Source: Variovorax sp. dw_308 (GTDB lineage: Bacteria; Pseudomonadota; Gammaproteobacteria; Burkholderiales; Burkholderiaceae_C). Taken from it: 64,000 nt of DNA. The stretch lies in assembly GCF_019207085.1 (NCBI RefSeq), contig NZ_JAATOM010000019.1, positions 62,001-126,000 of the forward strand, read 5' to 3'. Below, piece after piece: positions 1 through 8,793 of the stretch (its first letter is position 1; each line of letters begins with the position of its first letter). The position numbers were made by a program, and so were the translations under genes. The notes under the pieces are model-generated. The model did not search any database, was not told where the DNA came from, and saw only the letters and a program-made list of their open reading frames with translations.

Positions 1-2
1 AG

Positions 3-1448
3 GTCTTGGGTGTCCCCACTTTGATACGTGGGCGCGACGATGCCCAAACTATCTTGAAGGCAGCTCAAAAGCAGCAGACCGCGGATCTTCAAAAGATGGG
101 TGGATTCGAATCTCAAGCCGAGAAGCAGCGGCACTACCAAACGCAGATTGAGTCAATCGAAAAGGACATCAAGAGCCAGCAGGATCGCTTAAAGAAGGTC
201 AATGCAGATAGAGAAGAACTTGACGACGATCTGGCAAAAGTTGAGGCCTTTTATCAAGCAAAGCAAAAGCTCGACGACGTCATTGCGACCCGCGACAAAG
301 CCACGACACGTCAAGACGAGTTGCAGCAGCAAAGGCTTGGGCTTGTGAGGGACGCATGGAAAGAAGTGCTTCGACCACTTCTAACGCTTAAGCGGGAGCA
401 CATACAGGACGCGCTTTCAGCGGTCACCTCCCAAATGTTTGCCCGCGCCAAGGTGGAGACCAGGATTGCCCAGATGCAAGGCGCGGTCAAATCTGCGACT
501 TGTCACGCTTGCGGGCAGGCCCTGCATGAGAAAGAGCGCGTCGCGGCAGGCGAAGAGCTGGGTCAGCTTCAGGCCGATCTGCTGGGATTCAACGTGGACA
601 CAGATCTCATTTCTAAGCTCTCAAGCGACATGCAGTCCTTAGACAAGCTATTGAACCCCACTGAGGCGAGACAAATTGCGTTCATCGATCGCGAGGTCAA
701 CCGTTTGAGTGTTGAGTTGACAAGGTTGGACAACGAGGTTGAACAACTCAATGAGGTGATCAAGGATCAAGATACAGCCGAGATCGCCCGAAAGCGATTC
801 CTTCGCGATGGCCTTATCAAGGAATCCTCCCGTATCACCGGAGAGATCAATGCTAGTCAAGAAAAGCTCACTGCATTCCAGCGCGAGTTGGCAATGATCT
901 CCAAAATCTTGGAAAGCCTGCCTAAGGCCCGTGCTGCCAAAAGCTCTCGCTTGGTCAAGCTTGCTTCGGCGTTGGAGAAGGTTTATTCGCGAAGCATTGA
1001 CCAACTGCGCGACGACCTCAAGGCATCGGTGGAGATGCTGGCCAGCCGAGCGTTCCGCAAACTGACCACCCAAAGCCAATATTCAGGCCTGCGCATCAAC
1101 GGCAACTACGGCCTGACAATCTTGGACGAGCGTGCTCAGGAGGTGCCAATCCGAAGCGCGGGCGCAGAACAGATCGTTGCGCTTTCGCTTATCGATGGGT
1201 TGGCGCACGCTGGGCGCGCTGCAGGCCCTGTTGTCATGGATACGCCGTTTGGGCGATTGGACAAGAAGCATCGCGCGAACATCTTGGCCTACTTGCCCAC
1301 CACAACCGCCCAACTGGTTTTGTTTGTGCATGAGGGCGAAGTTGACAAGGCTACCGACCTGGCCCAGCTGAAATCAAAAGTCGGCTGCGTATATGAAATC
1401 AAAGAAGTCAGCCTGAGGCACTCGCGCATCGAAAGGATCAATCAATGA
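3..1448 (+). CDS. DndD-like SMC/Rad50-type ATPase, 5' end outside the window
   Basis: The reading frame is already open at the window edge, so only the C-terminal ~480 residues are present. They form a long coiled coil interrupted near residues 165-168 by a CxxC pair (CHAC), as in the zinc hook of Rad50-like proteins. The ABC ATPase half follows: a signature-like RSAGAEQ near residue 382, then Walker B and D-loop VVMDTPFGRLD near 409-419. The order SAGxxQ then DTPxGRLD is typical of DndD, the ATPase of DNA phosphorothioation systems; family assignment beyond SMC-like is inference. It overlaps the next gene by four bases (ATGA), indicating one operon with the four genes downstream. The Walker A half must lie upstream of this window. 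Confidence 0.8.
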   Translation, partial: VLGVPTLIRGRDDAQTILKAAQKQQTADLQKMGGFESQAEKQRHYQTQIESIEKDIKSQQDRLKKVNADREELDDDLAKVEAFYQAKQKLDDVIATRDKATTRQDELQQQRLGLVRDAWKEVLRPLLTLKREHIQDALSAVTSQMFARAKVETRIAQMQGAVKSATCHACGQALHEKERVAAGEELGQLQADLLGFNVDTDLISKLSSDMQSLDKLLNPTEARQIAFIDREVNRLSVELTRLDNEVEQLNEVIKDQDTAEIARKRFLRDGLIKESSRITGEINASQEKLTAFQRELAMISKILESLPKARAAKSSRLVKLASALEKVYSRSIDQLRDDLKASVEMLASRAFRKLTTQSQYSGLRINGNYGLTILDERAQEVPIRSAGAEQIVALSLIDGLAHAGRAAGPVVMDTPFGRLDKKHRANILAYLPTTTAQLVLFVHEGEVDKATDLAQLKSKVGCVYEIKEVSLRHSRIERINQ

Positions 1449-1837
1449 TCGACGTAATTGCTGCAACTGCATCAGAGCGTACGCAAGTGCGCCTGAGCAA
1501 CAAGGGACACACGATTCTCACCCAATTAAAAGAGGACGGGTACTTAGCAGAGATGACCGACGGGTACCGACTCGGCATTGCCTTGGCTCTTTCGATGGGT
1601 GCCACGCCGGGAGAACTTTCAACGGAAAACCGGAATTTCATTGCCGTCTCTACGCTGGATCCGACCGGCGAGATCGCTGCAGCCATCCGCATGCTGGTGA
1701 ATCTCGAAGGACAAGGTGTGTATGCCTACTCCGAACGCCTAGCCGATTGGGGGATCAAGGAGCTGCAGGAGCGCTTCAAGGGGGGCTTCCTCGATGTCGC
1801 GTCCCTCATGAGCGTTGCCGCGGAGAAATCTTCTTAG
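1445..1837 (+). CDS. small DndE-like protein
   Basis: A 130-residue protein directly behind the DndD-like ATPase, sharing an ATGA overlap with it. It starts with a short segment followed by a VRLSNKG motif and a predicted helix (ILTQLKEDG). That resembles the N-terminus of DndE, a DNA-binding protein of about 120 residues that follows dndD in sulfur-modification operons. Size, position and this motif support the family call, but similarity over the rest is not obvious by eye. If it is DndE-like it would bind DNA and partner the ATPase. No membrane segment or signal peptide is seen. Confidence 0.6.
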   Translation: MIDVIAATASERTQVRLSNKGHTILTQLKEDGYLAEMTDGYRLGIALALSMGATPGELSTENRNFIAVSTLDPTGEIAAAIRMLVNLEGQGVYAYSERLADWGIKELQERFKGGFLDVASLMSVAAEKSS

Positions 1838-1841
1838 ACCG

Positions 1842-4472
1842 ATGAGACCGATTCGCGCGTTTTTGTTTGCCCAAGGCGAGAGCGGCCTGTGGAGCTGCCA
1901 AGTCTTCCGAGAGTTCGAGCCGCTCTTCGATGCCATAATTGCCGCAAATAGGGGAAGTCAGTACCCCGTCGGAGTACACGTAGGATTCGAGCGGCCCGAC
2001 ACAGAAGCCGTCGCGGAATTACTCTCCAGTCAAGCGGGGCTCGTATACCTATCGAGCGGAGCGATTGGGACGATGCCACTCCCAATCCGCGCAGGTCGCG
2101 CGCCGATCGGATCAACGGGCGCAATCTCGTTCCACCCCGCCATTGATGGTTTCGGGTATCAAGTTGAGCAAACTGTAGAGCCGCCACAGGCCCTCCTACA
2201 GTCAGAGACGAAAATGCCCTCGGCTGAGAGCGCCGCGCCGAGGGGATGGGTGGGCAGGCTTGCCAGCGTCAGTCCTGCTTTGACCGAAAAGCTCGATGCC
2301 GCTGGAATATTGGACGAGGATTCATACCTCCTACACGAAAGATCCCTTGACCGGGAGACTCGCCACGTCTTGGGCCTGCGTCGGTACGAAATATTAGAAG
2401 ATCGGTTGCCCGACCCTGCCTCGTTCATCGACCACCTTAAATCCGCCCCTCCCTGGCTTTTGAATGCGCCTATCGCACTGCTGAATCTTTCGGTTCGTTC
2501 CAGTAATGTCTGCGCAGCCCATGAGATCAAAACCATGGGCGATTTCGCGAAGTATGGCCTGAATGGTCTCTTCAAGCTCCCGAATCTAGGTCAAAAATCG
2601 GTCCACGAGATCGGTCGGGAGATGGTGCAGCAGTTTACGACGGGGCATCCATTGAAGGCCGTCATACCAAAGTCCGAGTGGGTCGTACCTGAGCAACTTG
2701 GGGACAGCCCACCGAAATACAGTGCCTGTGATGACAACACGGACACCGATGACGAAGTTCCTACTTGTCATGATGACTCGTATACCTCACCAAGCATCAC
2801 GAGTGGCCTTATAGACACTGCCGATGGGCTCAAACAAAGCGAAAGAGGTATTTGGGCTGGCCGCTTGGGCTTCCGTTGCGAGCCGATGACGCTCCAGCAG
2901 ATTGCCGATCAGATCGGCCTTACTCGAGAACGAGTCCGTCAGATCGAAATCAAAATCTACAAGAAAGTTGGTACACATCCTTACTGGGACGAACTCTCCC
3001 GAAAAGTACAGGAGCATTTGAGCGAAAGAAGCTCGCCGCTTTTCCTTAATGGAGTATCTGCGATTGACCCTTGGTTCGAGGGTGCAGGCGAACTCGAGCA
3101 TGCCCTGCGCGAGGTCTGTGACCGCATTCCCCGTTTGGGCTTCTACGTCTTGAGCTGGAACGACAGTCCCGTAATTTCGCGCATGAGTCAGGCGCGGTGG
3201 CTCGAAGCAATCCAGGAGGCCAAAGGCATGATGTTGGCTCTCGCGGAACAGAATCTGAGTGAACGCGACGCGCTCTCACAGGTCGCAAGTGTCCTCATTG
3301 GCAATGGGGAGGATATGCGAGAGGCCCTGCGAGAGGAAGTTTCCAGACTCTGCATATGGTCTGCCCTGCCCGATGGGTCGCGAATCCTTGCTGGCTTCGG
3401 CAAGTCGGCAGCGGCTTTGGTTTCAGGCGTCCTGCAGGCATCCGATACTCCTCTTCACATCGATGAGATCCAGCGGCGTGTCCGCACTCACTCGACCTAC
3501 GAGGGCACTAACCTCCGCAACATCAGCAGGGCTGCATCCGAAGTGGGTATGCTTTTCGGACGCGGCACCTATGGCCTTTCAAAGCACTGTCCCCTGAACC
3601 CTTCTCAGATGCAGGCCGTCCGTGCGGAGGTCGAAGACATCATCTCTGGGGGATCGTCTTCAAAGCAATGGCACAGCAGTGAGTTGTACGACGAACTCCT
3701 CAATCGCGGCTTTTCATACGAGGGAAAGCTCACCAAATACATCATTAACATGGCATTGTCCAGTTCGCCTTCGCTCGTCTACCTGCGCCGCATGGTTTGG
3801 GGGGTGCGCGGCGAGTGGAGCGAGAACGCCGATGCTCGACTAGATGTGAGGCAGGCCATCGTTTCACTACTTGAAGACGAGGGCAAGCCCATGAGTACGG
3901 AGAAAATCCGCTCGAAGCTGATTGAAGGCCGGGGCCTCAACATCCATTTTCAAATCTGGGCTTCGAGCCCTCTGGTCCGTCTAGGCCCTGGCCTTTGGGG
4001 ATTGGAAGGCAGGGATGTGGACATGCAGCAAGCCGGCGATATGTCATTCCAACTACTTAAGGAGCTTGCCGCTCGGCAAGTTGGCATGCATGCCTCCGAA
4101 GTAGCTGCGTACTTGGGCTTAGATAGCGAAGACAGGTTACCAGTGCTTGTCTCGGTGGCCAGTAAGGATGGACTGCGCATGGACAAGGGACAATATTGCT
4201 ATCTGCAGCCATGGGGAGAATCGCGTCGCGTCTCCGTCGGGGAGGCCGCTACCGCGACGCTGAAGGCTCATCCTGAAGGCTTGTCCAGAGCCGAATTGCT
4301 TGAGTTTGTCGAGCGTGAAACTAAGCGCAAGGTTGACCGCCAGCAATTTAGTGCTGTGTTGCAGAACATCGATGCGATTTTTGACTCCGAGTCCTCTTTG
4401 TGGAAGTTCGCCGGACGTGGAGACGAGGACGAAGGCGCAGAGGGCCCAGCCGAGGCTCCCGTCACGGCTTGA
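1842..4472 (+). CDS. large protein with alpha-CTD-like and sigma-region-4-like DNA-binding domains
   Basis: I place the start at the ATG four bases after the previous stop; an in-frame TTG at 1815 would overlap that gene. The product is 876 residues. Around residues 228-262 it has a helix-hairpin-helix stretch resembling the C-terminal domain of RNA polymerase alpha (NGLFKLPNLGQKSVHEI). Around 348-376 it has a helix-turn-helix very like sigma-70 region 4 (LQQIADQIGLTRERVRQIEI). Two later stretches near 537-582 and 682-725 look like HARE-type winged helices. No nuclease or ATPase motif is visible. It sits between a DndD/DndE-like pair and a McrB-like ATPase, so a DNA-recognition subunit of a defence system is the likely role (inference). 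Exact function unknown. Confidence 0.75.
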   Translation: MRPIRAFLFAQGESGLWSCQVFREFEPLFDAIIAANRGSQYPVGVHVGFERPDTEAVAELLSSQAGLVYLSSGAIGTMPLPIRAGRAPIGSTGAISFHPAIDGFGYQVEQTVEPPQALLQSETKMPSAESAAPRGWVGRLASVSPALTEKLDAAGILDEDSYLLHERSLDRETRHVLGLRRYEILEDRLPDPASFIDHLKSAPPWLLNAPIALLNLSVRSSNVCAAHEIKTMGDFAKYGLNGLFKLPNLGQKSVHEIGREMVQQFTTGHPLKAVIPKSEWVVPEQLGDSPPKYSACDDNTDTDDEVPTCHDDSYTSPSITSGLIDTADGLKQSERGIWAGRLGFRCEPMTLQQIADQIGLTRERVRQIEIKIYKKVGTHPYWDELSRKVQEHLSERSSPLFLNGVSAIDPWFEGAGELEHALREVCDRIPRLGFYVLSWNDSPVISRMSQARWLEAIQEAKGMMLALAEQNLSERDALSQVASVLIGNGEDMREALREEVSRLCIWSALPDGSRILAGFGKSAAALVSGVLQASDTPLHIDEIQRRVRTHSTYEGTNLRNISRAASEVGMLFGRGTYGLSKHCPLNPSQMQAVRAEVEDIISGGSSSKQWHSSELYDELLNRGFSYEGKLTKYIINMALSSSPSLVYLRRMVWGVRGEWSENADARLDVRQAIVSLLEDEGKPMSTEKIRSKLIEGRGLNIHFQIWASSPLVRLGPGLWGLEGRDVDMQQAGDMSFQLLKELAARQVGMHASEVAAYLGLDSEDRLPVLVSVASKDGLRMDKGQYCYLQPWGESRRVSVGEAATATLKAHPEGLSRAELLEFVERETKRKVDRQQFSAVLQNIDAIFDSESSLWKFAGRGDEDEGAEGPAEAPVTA

Positions 4473-4475
4473 CCA

Positions 4476-6230
4476 TTGGTCGACAGGGCGAGAGAACTAG
4501 AACGAAGGATAACTTTGGCCACCACGCGAAACAATATTTTGGGCGCGGAAGCTGCGGCTCGTTCGGCCTCTTCTGCCCCATTGCGTGCTTTCTCGTACGA
4601 CCGCAGGACGTGCGGAACTCGCGACCTTGCTCTCTCCGAGCCCACCTCTGCTGAGACGGGGTATTGGGCTAACCCTTCTAACATCAGCAGTAAGCCGCCT
4701 CGCTGGATTGTCAGAATCGACGCCACGGTGCCGGAACTATCGGTCGACATTGCACGCGATGCGGAAGGCGAGCCATTTCAGGGCGCGGAGACCGTTGGTT
4801 ATATCAACAACGGGCAGGGGCGCTGTGCTCTAGCAGCCTTTCGACTGAAGCCTTCTCTGAAGCTCTCGAATGAGTCCTATGCCTTCCCGGAGAGTTGGGA
4901 ATGGATCATCCAATTCGGGTTTTCGAAGCCCTTGCCAATGGGGACGTCAGGAGACGCGCTCACCGAGTTCTCCGCGGATCGCAGCGAGATCGGATACAAG
5001 GGGCGGGCCGACGTGAAGGCCAACTTCAAGATCCAGCAGATTGGCCTGGTGATGACACTCGCTCCTCGCGAGTCTCAACAAATGCCGGACGGGCGGCTGG
5101 TCAGCTACGAAGACGCGACCGACGCACTCCAATCTTGGCTTTCATCGGGAACGGCAGAAGTATCCGCCTACGATCCCAGAGATCCAAATGAATTGATCCG
5201 TATGGAGGTCGATCTAGGGCGCTGCTTTGGAGCGGAAAGTACGGTGGCTGCTCTCGCCTCCGACATCATTCCTTCCACTGAACTCCTTGGCATACCCGAC
5301 GAAGTTTACGATGTGATCAATGCATCTCTCAGGGCAGGTAAGCGCCATTTCATCTTCCATGGCCCTCCTGGCACTGGGAAGACCACCTTGGCACAGTACG
5401 TCGCTGAAAACTTGGGAGACTCGGGCGATGCGTCAGCGCCCTACACTCTGCTCACAGGTTCCGCTTCATGGAGTTCCCAGGACTTGGTTGGCGGCTACCA
5501 GCCGCTGGGGCCCGGCAAAATAGGATTCATCCCCGGCGTCATGCTTCGGGAGTTCCACAAGCCTATCATCATCGATGAACTTAACCGTTGCCCCATTGAC
5601 AAAGTCATAGGTCCTTTGTTCTCTGTTCTTTCTGGGCATGCCACGTCGCTTCAGTACCGTGTAAATGTTGAGGACCCCGGAAGCCCCTTTTATCGGCTCC
5701 TTCCCAAGACCAATCCGGCCATGGAGTCACATGAATTTGCCCCAGGGGCCAGTTGGGCGATGATTTGCACGCTCAACCAAGCCGACAAAGAACAATTGGA
5801 GCAAGTAAGCCTTGCAATGACGCGACGTTTCACTTGGATTCGTCTAGGGGCGCCCCCAGATCTTCGCAGTTTCGTTCACAGGATGCTTGCGAAGCTCGCC
5901 TTGATGAAAGGCCCTTACAACGAACTGCTACCCAATCCCGTGGCAGACGTCTGGCGCATCGTGTGCGCATTCAGAGAGATGGGAGCTGCCCCTGCCATTG
6001 ACTTCCTGAGGCTCGTGTCCGCAGTCGATGATTCGATTGATTTCCTAGCAAATCCTTTGCCCTCAACTCAGCGAACTTTCGTTGCTGCATTCGCCTCGAC
6101 CTTCCTGCCACTGCTCGATGGGATTGGCAAGGACGAAGCCGTAGACTTGGCGTCGGAGATTTCCGCGGCATGGAACCTTTCCGAAGAGGCCGCAGGCGAC
6201 TTGCAGCGCCGCCTATCGGAACTAGGCTAG
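4476..6230 (+). CDS. McrB-like AAA+ NTPase
   Basis: A 584-residue protein with a TTG start three bases after the previous stop. The AAA+ module is in the C-terminal half: Walker A GPPGTGKTTLA near residues 294-304, Walker B IIIDELNRCP near 362-371, and a sensor/arginine-finger stretch with LNQADKEQ and MTRRF near 429-448. The DELNR form of Walker B is characteristic of the McrB/MoxR-like branch, the motor subunit of modification-dependent restriction enzymes. The N-terminal ~280 residues carry no domain I recognise and may be the target-reading part. No McrC nuclease is recognisable next to it. It is co-transcribed with its neighbours judging by spacing. Confidence 0.8.
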   Translation: MVDRARELERRITLATTRNNILGAEAAARSASSAPLRAFSYDRRTCGTRDLALSEPTSAETGYWANPSNISSKPPRWIVRIDATVPELSVDIARDAEGEPFQGAETVGYINNGQGRCALAAFRLKPSLKLSNESYAFPESWEWIIQFGFSKPLPMGTSGDALTEFSADRSEIGYKGRADVKANFKIQQIGLVMTLAPRESQQMPDGRLVSYEDATDALQSWLSSGTAEVSAYDPRDPNELIRMEVDLGRCFGAESTVAALASDIIPSTELLGIPDEVYDVINASLRAGKRHFIFHGPPGTGKTTLAQYVAENLGDSGDASAPYTLLTGSASWSSQDLVGGYQPLGPGKIGFIPGVMLREFHKPIIIDELNRCPIDKVIGPLFSVLSGHATSLQYRVNVEDPGSPFYRLLPKTNPAMESHEFAPGASWAMICTLNQADKEQLEQVSLAMTRRFTWIRLGAPPDLRSFVHRMLAKLALMKGPYNELLPNPVADVWRIVCAFREMGAAPAIDFLRLVSAVDDSIDFLANPLPSTQRTFVAAFASTFLPLLDGIGKDEAVDLASEISAAWNLSEEAAGDLQRRLSELG

Positions 6231-6234
6231 GCCC

Positions 6235-7416
6235 TTGAGCGCTAGTCGGTCCGCTGCCATTGCAGAGTTATGCCTTTCCTTGGTGTTGGGCAGCTACAAG
6301 CGCCTAGCGCCCAACGGAAGAATGCTTGCTTCTTCAGAAGCTCGAGGCGCCCGCGGCGCTCTCCTTCTGGCTTGGGCGATGTCCCACGAAATCCATGAAA
6401 TAGCTTTGGGCGCTTTGGGGCACCGCCGCGGGATGCGCCAACGAAGTGTTTTGGAGACGTCGGAGCACCTCGGACAAATCTCGGGCTCCATCGACGCTAA
6501 CGAAACGCTCATGCGCCAGCATGTAAAGGCCGACCCCAGCGTCTTCGTTGTCAACGAATTAGTTGCATCCAAGGAAACCCTTCAAAGCCGTCAAGTTCCA
6601 GCTTGGGCCTTAAAGCTAGCCCGCGACGAGATCTCAAGGGCAATATGCGTTAGTGACTCAGGTGCTCGCCGAGACCTTGAAGCTCGCCTTGCGGTGTACA
6701 ACGCAGCCCTAGCATCCTCTCATATAAAGAGAGCCCTCGCTGGAAGAATTGGAAGTTATCGTCCGCGACATTCGGTGATTAGCGGTGCTCGACAAAGCAG
6801 GAGCGCTCTGCATCCAAAGTCCGGCGATGTCATTCGAGTTTACGAGGGATTGCGTCGCCTCGCACCCTTCGCATTGAGGCGCATTGTTCTTGATGCGGTG
6901 CTAGGCCGCACGGGCGAACAGCGGCTTTTGGAGTTGGCGGCGGGACTGTCACTGGCTCAGGCGTTGTCTATCGTCAGTGGGCATCCGATGGTCTGGAACT
7001 TGTCGGCGGAGCAGGATGGCATCATTGCCAAAGTGGGGTTCTTCACGGTGGGGTGGAACACACCCGTACACCTTGACGCAGAAGACCCGCGCATCGTCTG
7101 CGTTCAAGACGGGCACTCCGGCTCATATTTAGCCTTCCTACGATGCGCACAAGTATTGAGCGCAGACTTTGAAAGCGAAGCGATACGTTTGGCCACTGAG
7201 AGCTTGGTGGCCGAATGCCGAAAAGAGGCCAAAAAGGGGCCACGATTCGAAGAAACGCCCTTGGCCAACTGCGCAGTTGTTTCATTTCGATTTCTTAAGT
7301 TCGATCCGGGAGAACCGAAAGTAAATCAGCTGATCGCCGCAGACTTCGATGACATCGGCCGTGGGCGGCTTGTTGAACTAGCCCGTCGAACATGCCGCAG
7401 ATCCAGTCTCTCCTAA
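6235..7416 (+). CDS. unknown protein in the McrC position of the operon
   Basis: A 393-residue protein starting at TTG, four bases after the McrB-like gene. I recognise no family. It is arginine- and leucine-rich and largely helical in its first two thirds, then has a beta-rich segment around residues 255-300 (WNLSAEQDGIIAKVGFFTVG). No clear PD-(D/E)xK nuclease triad, ATP-binding loop or transmembrane segment is visible. Its place directly after a McrB-like gene suggests it could be the partner or effector subunit, as McrC is for McrB, but that is inference from order only. Its stop directly abuts the stop of the convergent methyltransferase gene. Confidence 0.65.
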   Translation: MSASRSAAIAELCLSLVLGSYKRLAPNGRMLASSEARGARGALLLAWAMSHEIHEIALGALGHRRGMRQRSVLETSEHLGQISGSIDANETLMRQHVKADPSVFVVNELVASKETLQSRQVPAWALKLARDEISRAICVSDSGARRDLEARLAVYNAALASSHIKRALAGRIGSYRPRHSVISGARQSRSALHPKSGDVIRVYEGLRRLAPFALRRIVLDAVLGRTGEQRLLELAAGLSLAQALSIVSGHPMVWNLSAEQDGIIAKVGFFTVGWNTPVHLDAEDPRIVCVQDGHSGSYLAFLRCAQVLSADFESEAIRLATESLVAECRKEAKKGPRFEETPLANCAVVSFRFLKFDPGEPKVNQLIAADFDDIGRGRLVELARRTCRRSSLS

Positions 7417-8601
7417 CTATCTTGTCTCACCGCCGTTAGGGTGCAGCGGAACTTGCGATTCGTCTACCGGCTGTGCGCAAGGTGTACTGATCGAGTACGT
7501 AGCAGCCTTACTTCTAGGCGCGTCTGCGGCCTCCGCTTGGAAGCGAGCCATGCCCCCCCTTATATACTCGCTGGATAGCTCCACGCATGTCCATCTGCGC
7601 CTCAATGCTTCCGCGACCATTCCCGTCATGCATGAACCGCCGAAGGGGTCGAGAACCAAGTCGCCTGGATCAGTAAGCATGCGAATGAAGTATTCCGGCA
7701 GGAGGGCCGGGAAGCGGGCGGGGTGAATGTCAATCCCATTGGCTCTGCAATAGTCTTGGTAGAGGCCATTGCTCTCAGTGTTTGCGATTGCCAGCAGGTT
7801 CGGCGGAACCGAACCTCCGTTGTCTTTAGAGAACTTGTCTGATATGTCATGCCCTGACGGTCTCAACCTAGCCGAGTAACCATTCTTGAGCAGATTTCTC
7901 ATGGAGTCCGAATAGGGCATCAGCACTCGCTTGTTGCTGGCCTTCGGGAACGGGGTCTTCGAGAGCCACCAAACGCAGTTGACAGCGTCCTTAACCCGAA
8001 CCCTGCGTACGTTGACCCATTCCGCCGGGCTCGGAAGCTTCGCCGGATTCCACCAGTAGTGCTCTTGTGCGAGATGAAAGCCGTATTCCTCGCACAGCAT
8101 AACCAATAGCTTGAAGTGGTAAAGCGAACGGGTGGGGGTGCCTGACTTCCAAGCACCTCCAATGTCAATCACCACGCTTCCGTCTTCTTTGAGTACGCGA
8201 TGGAATCCTTCCGCAAATGGACGAAACCACTCGCAGTACTCGGCGGCATCCTCATTGCCATAACTCTTCTTGCGCACCAGCCCAAAAGGGGGCGATGTCA
8301 TAATCAGATTTACCGACTCGGGCTTGGCAGCGTGGTGGAGGTATTGAAGACTATTCCCCTGCAGAATTTTGCCCAGCGAGGTCTTGTGAGACTCGTGCAA
8401 CTTGCCGAAGTCTCGCCCTTGCAATTCCTGCCGCTGCTTGCGCAAGGGCGCCGCGGAAACGTTGTGGAGGTGGCGTAGATAGTCGCCTAGCGACTTAAAC
8501 CCTAGGGTCGCGGACACCTCCTCCATCTCTTGGCGCTCGTTGGTGGTGAGCCGAATGCTTGTGATGTTTTCCCGAGTCTCGACCAACGGCGGCCTCCCCA
8601 T
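7417..8601 (-). CDS. amino-methyltransferase (TSPPF type) with N-terminal ribbon-helix-helix-like segment
   Basis: A 394-residue S-adenosylmethionine-dependent DNA methyltransferase. The catalytic motif IV TSPPF lies near residues 102-106, and the SAM-binding motif I DPFGGSCMTG near 313-322. This order (IV before I) defines the beta class. The S at the first position of SPPF is more usual in N4-cytosine than N6-adenine enzymes, but the base is not certain. Residues ~15-48 (ITSIRLTTNERQEMEE onward) look like a ribbon-helix-helix DNA-binding segment. I use the ATG at 8601, preceded by GGAG, rather than the adjacent TTG at 8604. A palindrome inside its promoter suggests autorepression. It may protect host DNA from the neighbouring system or be solitary. 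Confidence 0.85.
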   Translation of the reverse strand: MGRPPLVETRENITSIRLTTNERQEMEEVSATLGFKSLGDYLRHLHNVSAAPLRKQRQELQGRDFGKLHESHKTSLGKILQGNSLQYLHHAAKPESVNLIMTSPPFGLVRKKSYGNEDAAEYCEWFRPFAEGFHRVLKEDGSVVIDIGGAWKSGTPTRSLYHFKLLVMLCEEYGFHLAQEHYWWNPAKLPSPAEWVNVRRVRVKDAVNCVWWLSKTPFPKASNKRVLMPYSDSMRNLLKNGYSARLRPSGHDISDKFSKDNGGSVPPNLLAIANTESNGLYQDYCRANGIDIHPARFPALLPEYFIRMLTDPGDLVLDPFGGSCMTGMVAEALRRRWTCVELSSEYIRGGMARFQAEAADAPRSKAATYSISTPCAQPVDESQVPLHPNGGETR

Positions 8602-8628
8602 CAAAGACTCCTTAGCGATTATCGCATC

Positions 8629-8657
8629 AATAAAACTGGCAGTTTAACGTATTACAA
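8629..8657 (-). promoter_or_regulatory. methyltransferase promoter with palindrome in the spacer
   Basis: Read on the - strand there is a TTGTAA -35 (8652-8657), a 17-base spacer and a TTTATT -10 (8629-8634). The spacer and -10 contain the perfect palindrome AAACTGGCAGTTT (8633-8645). A repressor bound there would block polymerase. The N-terminal ribbon-helix-helix-like part of the methyltransferase itself is a plausible repressor (inference). Confidence 0.5.
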
Positions 8658-8793
8658 AAACGGCCGGTTGGCGTTTCCGCACGGCACTACGTCGCGTCTC
8701 GAAAGCAAAGGCCACCGAGTTCGCCTCTCGATTCCGCTGCGAAGCTGCGCGCCAAGGTAGGAGGTCCAGGCTGATCGCTGTCTGGCGCCCACA

